This document shows, one piece after another, positions 36,225 to 47,525 of a stretch of 64,000 nt of DNA. The stretch comes from Chaetorhynchus papuensis (taxonomy: Eukaryota > Chordata > Aves > Passeriformes > Rhipiduridae): the NCBI GenBank assembly GCA_013396525.1, contig VWYX01000655.1:302701-366700 (forward strand). Direction: 5' to 3'. The notes under the pieces are model-generated. The model was not told where the DNA came from, did not search any database, and saw only the letters and a program-made list of their open reading frames with translations. Position numbers and translations under genes: made by a program. Within the stretch, counting starts at the first letter, position 1. Each line of letters begins with the position of its first letter.

Positions 36225-37182
36225 CACTCCTCGTGAAATAAATGATTTCTGAATCAAGGACGTTTCGTTCAGAAGAGTGTAGTCATTTAGGGTGAGTGTA
36301 ACAGCTTGGCCGTTCAAACAAACCACAGTGCAGTAATCTAATGATAAAATCAGCAAACAGCACAGTGGGAGATGGGCGGTAATTCACTGTCTTCAATTTC
36401 TTCTTTAGCACATCTCATTCAAATATTTCCTTGGAATGGAAGATATACTCTTTATTGCAGAGATTAGATTTGTCCTTTTGGGAAAATGGGGTGGAGAAGG
36501 AAATCTTACGGTGTTTTTGCTTTGTTCCTTTTCAAGCCATTGTATCTGGCCATGAAAATACCACTGAGCAAGTTGGCAGTATCACTAATTCCCAACAGCA
36601 CTATTATACCCATTTTTGCTCAACCCTAAAACAAAAAAAATCAAAAAATCAAAGCTTTAAAAAGCAAGAAGAGCTTTGTAAGGTAAAAGCCAGTTCAGAG
36701 AAAGGCCATCAGAGCTGCTGTCTCCAGTGTGTCTTTGGTAAAGCAGCTCAAACTTGAAATTAAACAGCAGTGGAGAACATTTGCAAACCATCAAAGATGG
36801 TGCAAAGGTTGGCGAAAATCTTTGTGGCCTCTGTGATTCATAGATACCAGCCAAATACAAACAAAAGCTTTTTTCTTTTGTGACAGACATAGTATTGTGG
36901 CTTGAATCACACAGAGCCCTATTGTTGGGTTATTTTATCTTATTTCTTTTGCAGATTCAAGTGGGGAAGCAGGCTTAAAGAGCTGTTGGGGCAGAGCCTT
37001 TCTTGCATGAAGGCAAGTGAGGTGGCTCTCTCAGGCTCTTTCACAGCTTTCTGTCAGTGGGCCTTCCTTCTCTCTCATTATCTGTCATGCAGATGATGGA
37101 CTGCAGATGAGGCCAGACCTCAATGGGCTGCAGGTTTTTAGGACCGTGGGCCACCTCAGTGCAGATTTTAAGAACTTTTGAA

Positions 37183-37288
37183 GGTTCTTGGTGAGTCCTG
37201 TCCTTAAAATCTATGACCTGCAGAGAAATAAAAGCAATGCTGCATGCTGAGTGATCCTCTCTGTGTCACGTGTCTGACAGAGGAGGCC
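37183..37288 (+). repeat. Direct repeat copy B (pairs with 36,118-36,224)
   Basis: Second copy in the same orientation, with AATAAA at 37,227-37,232. Relative to copy A it has single-base differences at the left end, a cluster of changes after GCTGAGTGA, and two single-base length differences. Confidence 0.85.
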
Positions 37289-39349
37289 AAGAGGCCAGGA
37301 GGCTTGGGTAAATTTTTGGGTGTTTAAAGTACACTCAAGTCCAAGCTACACCAGCACGATTAATAGAGAGCTGATCTGGGCTCTTAAACCTAGCTCTACA
37401 GTCCAGACACACCTTTTGTTTTTAGGAAAGCCCGATCAGCCCAAATGCCCCTTTTTGCTAGTACTTTATTCCATATATTCACAGCAAAACTGATGAATGG
37501 ACATTAAATGAAATCAAGCCTTGCCTCTGTAATCTGTTGTAACCCAGCAGCCTGACTGAGACGGGGCGGCCACATCTCTGTGTCCCCAGGCCTGTCCCAC
37601 GGAGGGGCTGAGCACACAGCCACCACAGGAGCTCATCCACACTGGCACAAAGTGCACAGACACACATTGCTGGCCATACAGATCAGCACAGGCAGAAATA
37701 CACATACACTGGTGGCTCAAATGGGCTAATCCTGTCCAACTCTCTGGCAGTTCTAGGAGCAGGAAATGTATCCATACATAAAATGTGGGTCCCTCCATCC
37801 ACGGGGTTGGATTGTCAGCCTGCCTAGCAGCTGCCCTTGGACCCCAGTCTCTGCAAGCACTGGCACCTGGGCTTACAAAGCCCTGTGGCTGAGGCCCCAC
37901 TCCAGGTTCCTTAGGTACAACCCCCCTTGCACATGTTCAGATGTACATGCACGCACACAAACAAATCTCTCAGTCATACCCTGTATCCCTTGGTCCCTCC
38001 AGTTGATGACTCACAGACCCTTGGGTCTTTCCAGGAAATGGCCCAAATCCACAACATCACCTCAATATCTGGCTCCAAAGCCTCTTATCCTACTTGCCAG
38101 CTAGTCTGGCTTGGTACTGTGAAAACTACTGGCATATGCACCAACATGATACACACGCTCTTCAGGCTCTCCTGTCATATTTCCCTGCTCCTGCTCGGCT
38201 TCTGAACTCTGACCCCGCACACCCACAGATGCTGAACAGGATCCCTCTCCCAGGAGAAGAGCTGGAATGTAACTTAACCAGGAGATGGGACAGACTGTAC
38301 TGCTGAGGTATGGGGCATGGTCAGACAAGTGTACTGACCAGCTGCCAGTTTGCATGACTGGCCCCTTTTACAGCTTTACTGTCACTGACTTGTCACATGC
38401 TTGTTCCTCCTCAGACACCACCAGTATCTGTCTTTCCTCACCTTTGATTCTTCCCTTAAATGTCCAGTTCCAAGTCTCATGCAATCCCAAAATGCCCTTC
38501 CCCAGCATCTCATTCTCCCACAGACAACAACCCTCCTCAGCCTGCCAGGCTACTGCTGTCTCATCCCCCTGGGCCTTACTCCGTGTCTGTTGGGGTGACG
38601 CCCTCCTGCAACAGCCCTGGGAAGAGCTGGGTCAGGATGCTGTTCTTTTCTGATCAGGTTATTGGGCTTCCCTGTCTGCCATTGGTATTTTGTGCCCTGT
38701 CATGGTTGTGAAGAGAGGCCTTTAAACACAGAACCGAGCAGTGTGAATCCAGGTACCACAACTGGCTGCCCCAGTGGCTGGTGCTGCAGCTTCTGTGCCC
38801 AGCCACAGCGAAGGGCTGGAAAGAAAGAGGGCTGAACTTCTGAAGCGCCACTGGAAAACCTAAGTCAGAAAAAGTCACTATGGCACATAGATCACCATTA
38901 GCCACCTCTGTGTAGGTACCTTCTCACAAAGACTAATGTGAAATTTGCTGCAATTTTGTGACTCTGAAAATTTTACGTTATGCCAAGATTCCTGATGCAT
39001 GGGAAGGCCTTTAGCTGTTGTACTCTGGTGAATATCAGTACAAGCAGTGACACTTCCCATTCAGGTACAGGAAGTGCACTCCTGTATCTGCCTCCAGTAT
39101 GCAATTCCTGTTAATGTCAGTAGGGCTCATTCTCTGCTTCTCCTGAAGTTTCTTTGTTTCATAAAAGAAAAGGAGGGAATTTAGAAAGAAAGGGAGAATG
39201 TTAATTTTCTTCTCATTAGGCCTGGATGGATACTTCCAGCATGTTTTCTAAGTGTCCCGACTTATCTAAAATGCTTAATTTGTTTCACCCAAATGCACAC
39301 TTTGCAGACACTTCACTGACAGAGTTTGCCAGCCGGATATCTCAGAGAG
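37289..39349. other. No recognised gene; GC-richer stretch
   Basis: Somewhat richer in G+C than its surroundings, so chance open frames are longer (up to 128 codons, - strand, 37,514-37,900). None shows a domain, signal peptide plus conserved cysteines, or supporting splice signals. Confidence 0.5.
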
Positions 39350-39595
39350 ACAAGAGAAGTTAGATTTAGACTAGATACAAGCAAAGCTTTTGGGTTTTTT
39401 TACAGTGAGGGTGGTGAAACGCTGCAACAGGTTGCCCAGAGAGGCAGTGGATGTAGACATTCAAAGCCAGGCTCGATGGGGCTCTGAGCAACATCATCTA
39501 GTTGAAGGTTCCCCTCCTCATTGCAGGTGGGTTGGATTAGATGACCTTTAAAGATCCCTTCGAATAAAAAAATTTCTATGGTTCTATCCATGATC
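39350..39595 (+). mobile_element. CR1 3' end fragment
   Basis: It follows the CR1 3' UTR closely: 'TTAGATTTAGACTAGATAC', 'ACAGTGAGGGTGGTGAAACGCTG', 'CAACAGGTTGCCCAGAGAGG', 'GGTTGGATTAGATGACCTTT' and 'AAAGATCCCTTCGA', ending in TTCTATGGTTCTATCC-type octamers. It is only about 245 bp, so strongly 5'-truncated, and carries no ORF2 sequence. Confidence 0.9.
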
Positions 39596-42500
39596 AAGAC
39601 TGAGACATTTTGAAAATCAAAATTCCATCAAAAATTAAGTCTTATCTGTCAGAGGCAGCAATAAAATCTCTGGCCATACTAAGTCAAAGGGGACTTTAAG
39701 GCCTTTTGTTGAAAGCTTGAGTGCCATGTTTGGCTTGAGAAGCTGATTTAGCACTCATCTCCCTGCAGCACGTGCTGTACACAAAGCCGTGTAAGGACTC
39801 TGCCAACTTCCCACTGTTCCCAGTGGTCCCTTGTCACCACAACTGACAATGAAGGGCGATGCCATGACAGCATTATCTGCACCAATGGGCTTCTCCCTCA
39901 GTGCTAGCCCCTCTTATCTTGGGGCAGGCTGGGCTCCAGCGCCTCTGTGAGTCTAGCTGAGACTGATCTCAGCACCCCCTTTTTGATTCTTGATAAACTA
40001 GCAGAAATACTGCTGGCTTCAACGCTAGAACCTCTTTGCAGAAAGGTCAGAGGCCTGGCTTTAACTCAGTCTGACCATAGCAAGCGTCCCAAAAACACGT
40101 GTGTGTCCTTCACCAAGATGGTCCCTGAGCCAGTCTTTGATATAGCCCCATAAACCTCCACCATGAACATCCACCACTGAAGGAGGTCATATGGAACTCT
40201 TCTGATCTTACCTGTTGGGCACCCTCAACAGCTGCTTTCTCAAGTAGAACAGGGACGCTAAAACAGATCAAGAAAGTTTTCATGAGGCTGATTAATCAGA
40301 GATATTTCCCTCCTCCACTTCTTCACATCAGTCAGAGAGATAGTATTTAGCATTTTCCTTGGCATTCAAATTCTCAGTGGCTAACAATTCCCAAAAAGAA
40401 AAGGGAATGGACATTCCTAGCTGAAGTAGAATTGTCCAACAAGTCAACCAAGTGATATCTACAAGTCCAGATCAAAAGACAAACAACTATAGTTTTGTTT
40501 AAACTCCTAATTTTTCAGGGATTAAATTAAGTGTTTGGAATTGGCTTTATTTTCCTCATTTCTTAGCCCTCCTCTCCCCGATTCTTTCCAACTTCAGTCA
40601 CAGAAGGAATTGTTGAGATGGTCTTAGACACCAGCCATCACCCAGGAGAAATCCCAGTTTACTCTTTCTTCCTTTCTAGGATGTTAGTAGCAGTTATTAA
40701 AACCTACCTTTCCTGTAGTGGTTTCGGAGGGCTGTCAGAGGGGTTTGGAGTACTGTATCTACAGATCTTCCAAGGGTGGAGTACTTGTGCTAGTTTGCTA
40801 ATGCTCTTGGCCTCTCTTGTGGCATCTTTAATGCTCCTAATCTGTAGATGAAATGGAACCCAAGAGTATATTTTTTACCAGATATTTCCACAGTACATTG
40901 GGAGATGGACTTTCCCTTTGCTACAAGCCATTTAAGAACTACATTCTCATCATCTTTTCCACTTATTTCCCCTTCTGAGGTAGCCAATATGTTGGAAAAC
41001 TTTGTAAAAATATGTCATTTATACTTACGTAAGTATTTGCTATTGTAGACAACTTGCTTAGAGTTTACTGGCGCCAACAAGAGCAAAGCATACAATGGTA
41101 GATGGAAACTCGTTTCTTGAGTCAGCTTAGAGCAGAGGGGTTTTGTGTTTGCTGTTTCCCAACGGTGAAAATGACAAGGAAATTTCTGCAGCTATCAGCA
41201 TTTTGCAGTAATCATTTCCATATAGCCAAATAGAGAAATTCATGGTTTTGGTTTCTACACTAGATTTTGCAGGCTTTTAGAGCAAACTGACAGACCTCTG
41301 AACAATATCCTCCTACATTTACATCTCAAAGTGTAAAGCTCTTGAGGGTGGTGACTCATAAAGCATTTCTTCCTTCCTCAGAGATCCAAGCTTGCAAATG
41401 GAAACAAGGTCTGCAATTCCAGGGAGGAAGCCGGCATGAGGGGTGGGAGGAGGTGTCAGGGCCCACACCACATTACATGATGATGGATTGATGGGACCAC
41501 ATCAATGGGCCCTGAGAGCTGTGTGGCTCTCTGGGTAAGAAGAGGTGGCAGGAACAGAGGAATGTCATTAGTTAACCCACCCATGGGGCAAGAAAGGCCT
41601 CAAAGCCAGTAAGTAACAGCCTGGAGGTGCCTGGAGGCTCACAGCTGAAGCCAGCAGGTGGCCTTGGCTTCCTGATAGGAAATCTCCAGCCAGTGGAAAG
41701 TCACCGAAGCCCTCACCTGCTCCCCCACTTAAATCAAAGTCACAAGGTGCCATGCCACAACACAAACAGAAATAAAGTCTGGCTCAACCTGCAGGTTATA
41801 TATTTGAAAAACAAGGCTGGCCTTGCTAATACCATGTAGTTCCCTTTGCAGCTCCTGATTTTTTTAAGTCTGGAAGAAATTATCCAAATATAGTTGTGTT
41901 ATAAGCTGAAGCCAGAGCACCTGCCTCTGCCTCTTTTGTCACTAGCCCCATGGTAACTCCAGTGGTAAAAGTCAGTCAAAGTAGTAAAAAGAAACAGCAT
42001 TTCCTCCACAAATGCTAAAAGCAGCACCAAATGATGTGCATGAATCATTCCATCTACTCTTATACAATCTAGGATAAAAATGTAGGAGTCACACAAGCTG
42101 CGATAAACTGTCGTGCTCTGGGACACAATGCAGGTCTTAAAGCTGAGCAGAAACTGTTCCACGGGCAAGTCATTGCACAGTGGTACATTGTGTTTGAGCT
42201 TTTCTTCAAAGCACCTGTGCTAACAGCAGTCAGGCAGAACACAAGATTGCAGAAGGCATTTGACTGATCTGAATGGCAATTTCTATCTCACTACAGGTTA
42301 TGTTCTCGTCCCCTTTCAGGTTTGTTTTTTTTTTCATAATGCTGTCAGGGAATATTTATGTCCTTGCTATGAGAATGTATCAAAAATCTCACTCAAAGGG
42401 AAGATGTTTCCATCCACTGTTAGGTTTGCCAGGTAATGAAATTGTTCTTTTAATGCTCACTGAATCAGAGTGATTTCTCTGGTGCTGTACATGAAGAAAT

Positions 42501-45500
42501 GATGAGGTCTTACTTCCAGAGATTATGTGAGTGTTTTTGTGTTTGATGTACTCGTAGTTTAGGAAGTTACTTCTCCTTTTTTTTGCCTCCTGCAACAATA
42601 TTCAGAAGACTGTAGTTTCAAATGTAGCATTTAGCACATTGCAGTGGTACAAATGTCAACTAATGCACATGGTGACCAGATCTCAAGGAGAAAGCACATG
42701 ACAATAAACCAAACAATGCCCAGGAACATATCTGGGCACTGAGACTCAGTTATGTATACTGTTAATGTGTCACTGCTCTTCCTGGCAGATCTCCAGTGCA
42801 GCCCAAACAACAATATCCCAAACACACCTCATTTTGGGAGTTAGCATGGAATACTGACCACTCCCTTCAAACAGTTTGGGTGTGGTCACCCTACTCTGAA
42901 GATCTGCACAATGTAAGTGAAGTGAAGCCCATCCTGTGCCCACTGTCCTCATTTCTATATGACCACAATGGTCACAATTTACCAGTGCTGATAGCAGGAT
43001 TTCTTCTGTCTCATGCTCTTATTTTCATTCCCTGTATTCCTGCATTTCCTATTCTTATCAGTCCTCTACTCTGCTCTATCACTTTAACAGAGCACACTGC
43101 CAACAAGTCCAGCAAGGAGAGCCATCATTATGTGCTCCAAGGTACGTATTAGGTACCTCGTAGGCAAGGTATTTAGGGCTGCAGTGCTGGCAGAGGTCCT
43201 GAGTGTTGCATTTTCTCATGTTTAGGATCCACTTCACTCCATCAGGCCCTACATCTGCTGAGAAAAGAGTGGGATCTTCAAAGGCCAGCTAGCTGAGAGG
43301 TATATGAGAGAGCTCATGGGGAAAGTCCCAGAGAAGAGCAGGGTGAACCTTCTTCACAGAGCCAGAGCTGTGTGTCTAGAGACGCTTTCTCCAGTGCAAA
43401 TGGATGATTCTGTGTTGTTCTGGGATCATATTCTTAAATCAGCCACTAGGTGCAGAGGAGACTTTCCAGGCAGGCTAGTAAATGCTTTCTGGGTTCAGGA
43501 GGAGCAGGGGGATTAGAAAACATACATGTGTTTACAACCTTGCGGTGGAAGGAGGTTGCCCTTGTCTGCATAAATGATTCGTGGATGAAGCCACAAATTA
43601 GCCACCGCTGAGATTTACATGGTTTCCTCTGACTAAGCCTCATCTGCCCCACATGCCTCACCACAGCTCCCCTGAGCAAGTGCTCCATAGGGCCCCCACC
43701 AGAGAAAGCCAGACCAAGGTCAGGATACCTCCAAATTCATCAAAATGAGGCCTAAATGAACCCTACACATCATGGAGGCACTGCAGTGTCCCCACACAGC
43801 TGTCCCTCTCTCCCCAGCAGCTCCCGTGTGTCGTCTGGTGCTGGATGAGGGGCAGTGCCGTCAGCACAGGCTCGCTCCATCTGTGCACATACCATCTGGG
43901 TGCCTTCCTCCCTTTCCATGCAGCTGCAGGTTTCCTGCTGCACATGTTCAGCCTCCCACAGCTGGAAGCAGTAAGAGGTAGTTTGATCTACATGTTATAC
44001 GCAGGAAGGATTGAAGTTTGCAAATTTTTAGCACTCTGCACGCTAGCAGGCCTGCAAGAATCTTTATTGGCTGGTTTGCTCGCTTTGTGGTTGCCATTTT
44101 CATCCTCCTATGAGAAGACACTGTGACTCCTGCAGGAGGAAAATGCCCTTGTCACTTTATCACCTCACTGTCATGAACCTCTGTCCACCACTTGCTACTT
44201 TGTGGAAAGAAAAACCATGCTCAGCAATGCTTCCGTCCATCAAGAGAAAGGGCTGGGCTGGCACTTTGCCACGCCTGGTGAGCGTAGGTTGGTACAAAGT
44301 GTCTGAGGTTTTTTATAGAGCCTCTCAGCAGAGTATCAAAGCACTGAAATACTGCTAGTCATGTTCGCCTCCCCACTGATCTTATCACCAAAGGCCAATC
44401 CTACTGGAGACCATCGGTCTTCCACGTGGTGTTGCATAAAGGGTTTGTTTTGCTAGATGGGCTGATCTGTAGCCTGCACTGGGATAGTCTGTAACTCTGG
44501 GGTCAGACTCCAGGCTTTAATTAATACTGATGATAAACACACTGTTCATAAGGGCTTTTTGCAAGGTGACTTTAGCACTCCTAGATGTGTTTTCCGAAAT
44601 TAATTTGTTTCGTGTTGTGAAGCTTCCAGTGCTTAAAGAGGTCTACGGACACTGCAAGTCTTGAAATCAAGGTCAAAAAATCCAGTGATAGGTGTAACTC
44701 ATGTAGGAAACATCACAAAAATGGATTTATAAGAGGTCTGTAATATTTAGAAATAGCTGACTGTACTATTCTGAGTTGACTGGCAGTTTTCTCATGGGTC
44801 TATATAATAGTTACATTAGACCTTTTAAATTTCAATATATTTTCATGCTTTGGCACTCCCCAGACACATTGAAATAAATCTTGTGGGTTTTAGCATGTTG
44901 CAACAACTGGGTGCGTGCAACTGTGGTCAGTTTTAATAGGTATTAGTACAGTGAGTAGCAAGCAAATTATAACTGTTTCACATTAGACATAATTTTACAG
45001 CAGACAATTTTATATGGAGAATGGAATGAATCAAATTCAGTAATTTGTATTAAAATATCTTTTGCATTCCCTGTGTTCCAGTGGAACTGATGACAAGCCT
45101 AGAGAAGCATGCTAGGACAAACAGACCAGAAAATTAAATTCTTCTAGTTTTCATATGCCACAGCAGGAATAATTTGCTTCTTTTTTTCCTCAGCTTTTCT
45201 TTTCATTTTTCTTTTTGAAGAGAGGATTACTATGTAATCTTACATTTCTAAATCCTATCACAAATATTTTTTTTTCAGCTTCATAGAACTGTGATCTGTT
45301 CCAGTTTTTTCGGGGTAGACTCTAATGTGGTATGCGTGATAGATTGCATTTACTAGGATGAGAAGAAAGTCAAAAGGTTAAAGTCAAGGTTGCAATCTCA
45401 GTGCTCTGAATCTTTGAGGAATGTTTATTCTCCCAATTAAGCATATACATATACTTGCCAGATGTCCAAGATCAGACCACATTTTTGACATACAGCCGAC

Positions 45501-46668
45501 GTTAAAAAAGGTTGTGCTCAAGCTCTAGATGCTCCTGAAAACAGAAACTTAAAGATGCAGGGCGTCTTTGGGCAGCAGCTTTGAGCTCCTTGTGCCCCAT
45601 AGATCCACGGATGTCTCCAAAGGCTCTGAAGGGCTCCATGGCTGCTGTCAACTGTGGATCATCCAAGGTCAAAACTTGCTTAGTAAGAACGGACACTCCT
45701 TCAGCTTGGTTTTAGGTGCCCTTAGATTTAGTGTCCTTTCTGAGTCACTCACCCATTTATAATCAGTGCAGAGACAGACAGACTTGTAAGGCTGTCTCTC
45801 ATCCCAAGCTTAGGTATTTCAGACCAGCGGGAAGGCTGGTGCATGTCTGTTCATCCCCTCCAAGGAGAACCCAAACAACAGCCTTGGCTAGAGAGCCAAC
45901 ATTTAGATAGTTTCACTGTAGGCTGGAGCACTGCCAGCCAGCTAACCGAGAAGCAAAGACTGACAGAAGTCACCATGGTTTAGGGTTTTTTTCAAAGCCC
46001 TTCCCTTACCTTGGAGCAGACACAGCCGCTTCACATCTCTGAGCCAGTCATAAATCAGAACAATTACTGCCTTCTCCACAAGATCTTTACCACTTGTAAA
46101 ATAAGGACTATCAAAATATTTGTGATGGTTGTTACACAAGGCTGTTGCATGGTCATTAGTCAGCGTATGCAAAGGGCTGTGTAATTCACGGATCAAAGAC
46201 GCGGACCCTGTCTCTTTAGTTTAGCGATTTCCATTGCACTCATCACTTGCTCTGAAGTCCTGACCCTATAAACACTTCTGAACGTCCTTAATTTTTTTAC
46301 ATGAGGAGTTTCCTTGATGACATAATGATGCTACTCACTGCACAGCTCCTTATTCCAACTCACTGTGTTTATAAACCAGGACTGTTTCTCAGAAGTTCCA
46401 AAGCTCAAAGCCCTGTATAAGTTTACATGAAAAAAACTCAGGTATTTTCCATTTGAAGTGTCTTTATTTCTTGGCACTAGAAATAAAAAATATTTTGCTT
46501 TTAAAAAATAGAAGATCTGTAAAGATATAATAAAAAAACCCTAGTAGATCTCTTTGTTCCCACTTTCCTTTTAGTAATCATCACTAATGCTGTTTCTCTG
46601 GAGAAGGGCTGAATTTTTTCTACTACTGGTATAGGTGATATCTAGAGCTAAGTGGTGAGAAAGCTTTA
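39596..46668. other. No recognised gene or repeat
   Basis: About 7 kb of unique-looking sequence with stops in all frames. I examined the GC-richer part at 43.6-44.4 kb for exons: the translations contain scattered cysteines but no family pattern. An isolated AATAAA near 41,770 follows about 350 bp of GC-richer sequence with no coding potential. Nothing else is supported. Confidence 0.5.
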
Positions 46669-46685
46669 AAAAAGGGAAGGGAAGG
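46669..46685. repeat. (AAGGG)n, left flank of gap
   Basis: AAAAAAGGGAAGGGAAGG runs directly into the second assembly gap. Confidence 0.85.
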
Positions 46686-46860
46686 NNNNNNNNNNNNNNN
46701 NNNNNNNNNNNNNNNNNNNNNNNNNNNNNNNNNNNNNNNNNNNNNNNNNNNNNNNNNNNNNNNNNNNNNNNNNNNNNNNNNNNNNNNNNNNNNNNNNNNN
46801 NNNNNNNNNNNNNNNNNNNNNNNNNNNNNNNNNNNNNNNNNNNNNNNNNNNNNNNNNNNN
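46686..46860. other. Assembly gap (175 N)
   Basis: 175 undetermined bases inside an (AAGGG)n array. The same array continues in phase on the right, so the gap is probably more AAGGG of unknown true length. Confidence 0.99.
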
Positions 46861-46955
46861 AAGGGAAGGGAAGGGAAGGGAAGGGAAGGGAAGGGAAGGG
46901 AAGGGAAGGGAAGGGAAGGGAAGGGAAGGGAAGGGAAGGGAAGGGAAGGGAAGGG
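46861..46955 (+). repeat. (AAGGG)19 pentanucleotide satellite
   Basis: Nineteen perfect AAGGG units (95 bp) with no interruption, ending at GTGGGGTGTG. The purine strand has regular G3 blocks and could form G-quadruplex or triplex structures. The Leu-Pro-Phe-Pro-Ser translation of the opposite strand is not a protein. Confidence 0.97.
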
Positions 46956-47469
46956 TGGGGTGTGCTGCTGCTGCCACATGAGACTTCCACAATCTGACTG
47001 CAAACACCTTGAGACCCTCAACATTCTCCTGTGCATCAGCATGGGAAGGAGGGGTGAGAATCCCTTACTTCTGACCCAGCAAGGATTTGGGTGGTATAGA
47101 ATAACAACCTAGACACAATCACACAGCTCCAGGCTCTGCCCCCTCACATCCTTGGCTGAAATTAGGACAGAGCAAAATAACCTGTTTCTGACGATGAAAC
47201 AGAAGGCTCAGCTCTTTAACTGCAGGCAAGGACCCCTAGAGATAATGATGGGGTGAAAAGGAAGCCACAGGTTTTCGAGCGGATGAAACCTGGATGTAGG
47301 AAGGCTGTGCCCAAGTCTCAGCTGTGTCAAAGTGCTCTTCCTGAGCAATACATTTCCTTCTCCACACTTCACTTGTAAAACAGCTATAAAAACTTCTGCA
47401 CATCTGCCTTCCCCATGAAGAATTGTGGACTGTCACCTCTGCATAGCATTACTAATGTGTCAAGACCCA

Positions 47470-47525
47470 TATAAATAAATGACAGGCAGCACTACTCAGG
47501 GACTTTCTTTGCAAGCCAGGTGAGT
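47470..47525 (+). promoter_or_regulatory. Possible TATA promoter with short first exon
   Basis: TATAAATA at 47,470-47,477 is followed about 30 bp later by a plausible start region (CACTACTCAGGG). A consensus 5' splice site follows, CAG|GTGAGT, with the cut after 47,519. Together these would give a first exon of about 20 bases. No downstream exon could be identified, and both motifs can occur by chance. Confidence 0.2.

Noticed and set aside
37479..38711. Overlapping chance frames of 60-128 codons on both strands
   Set aside because: Explained by locally higher G+C reducing stop codons; no motif or splice support.
46861..46955. Telomere-like repeat
   Set aside because: The unit is AAGGG, not TTAGGG or its complement, and it is a single interstitial array.
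46571..47042. Open frames with repeated Leu-Pro-Phe-Pro-Ser
   Set aside because: Translation of (CCCTT)n satellite and N; not a repeat protein.
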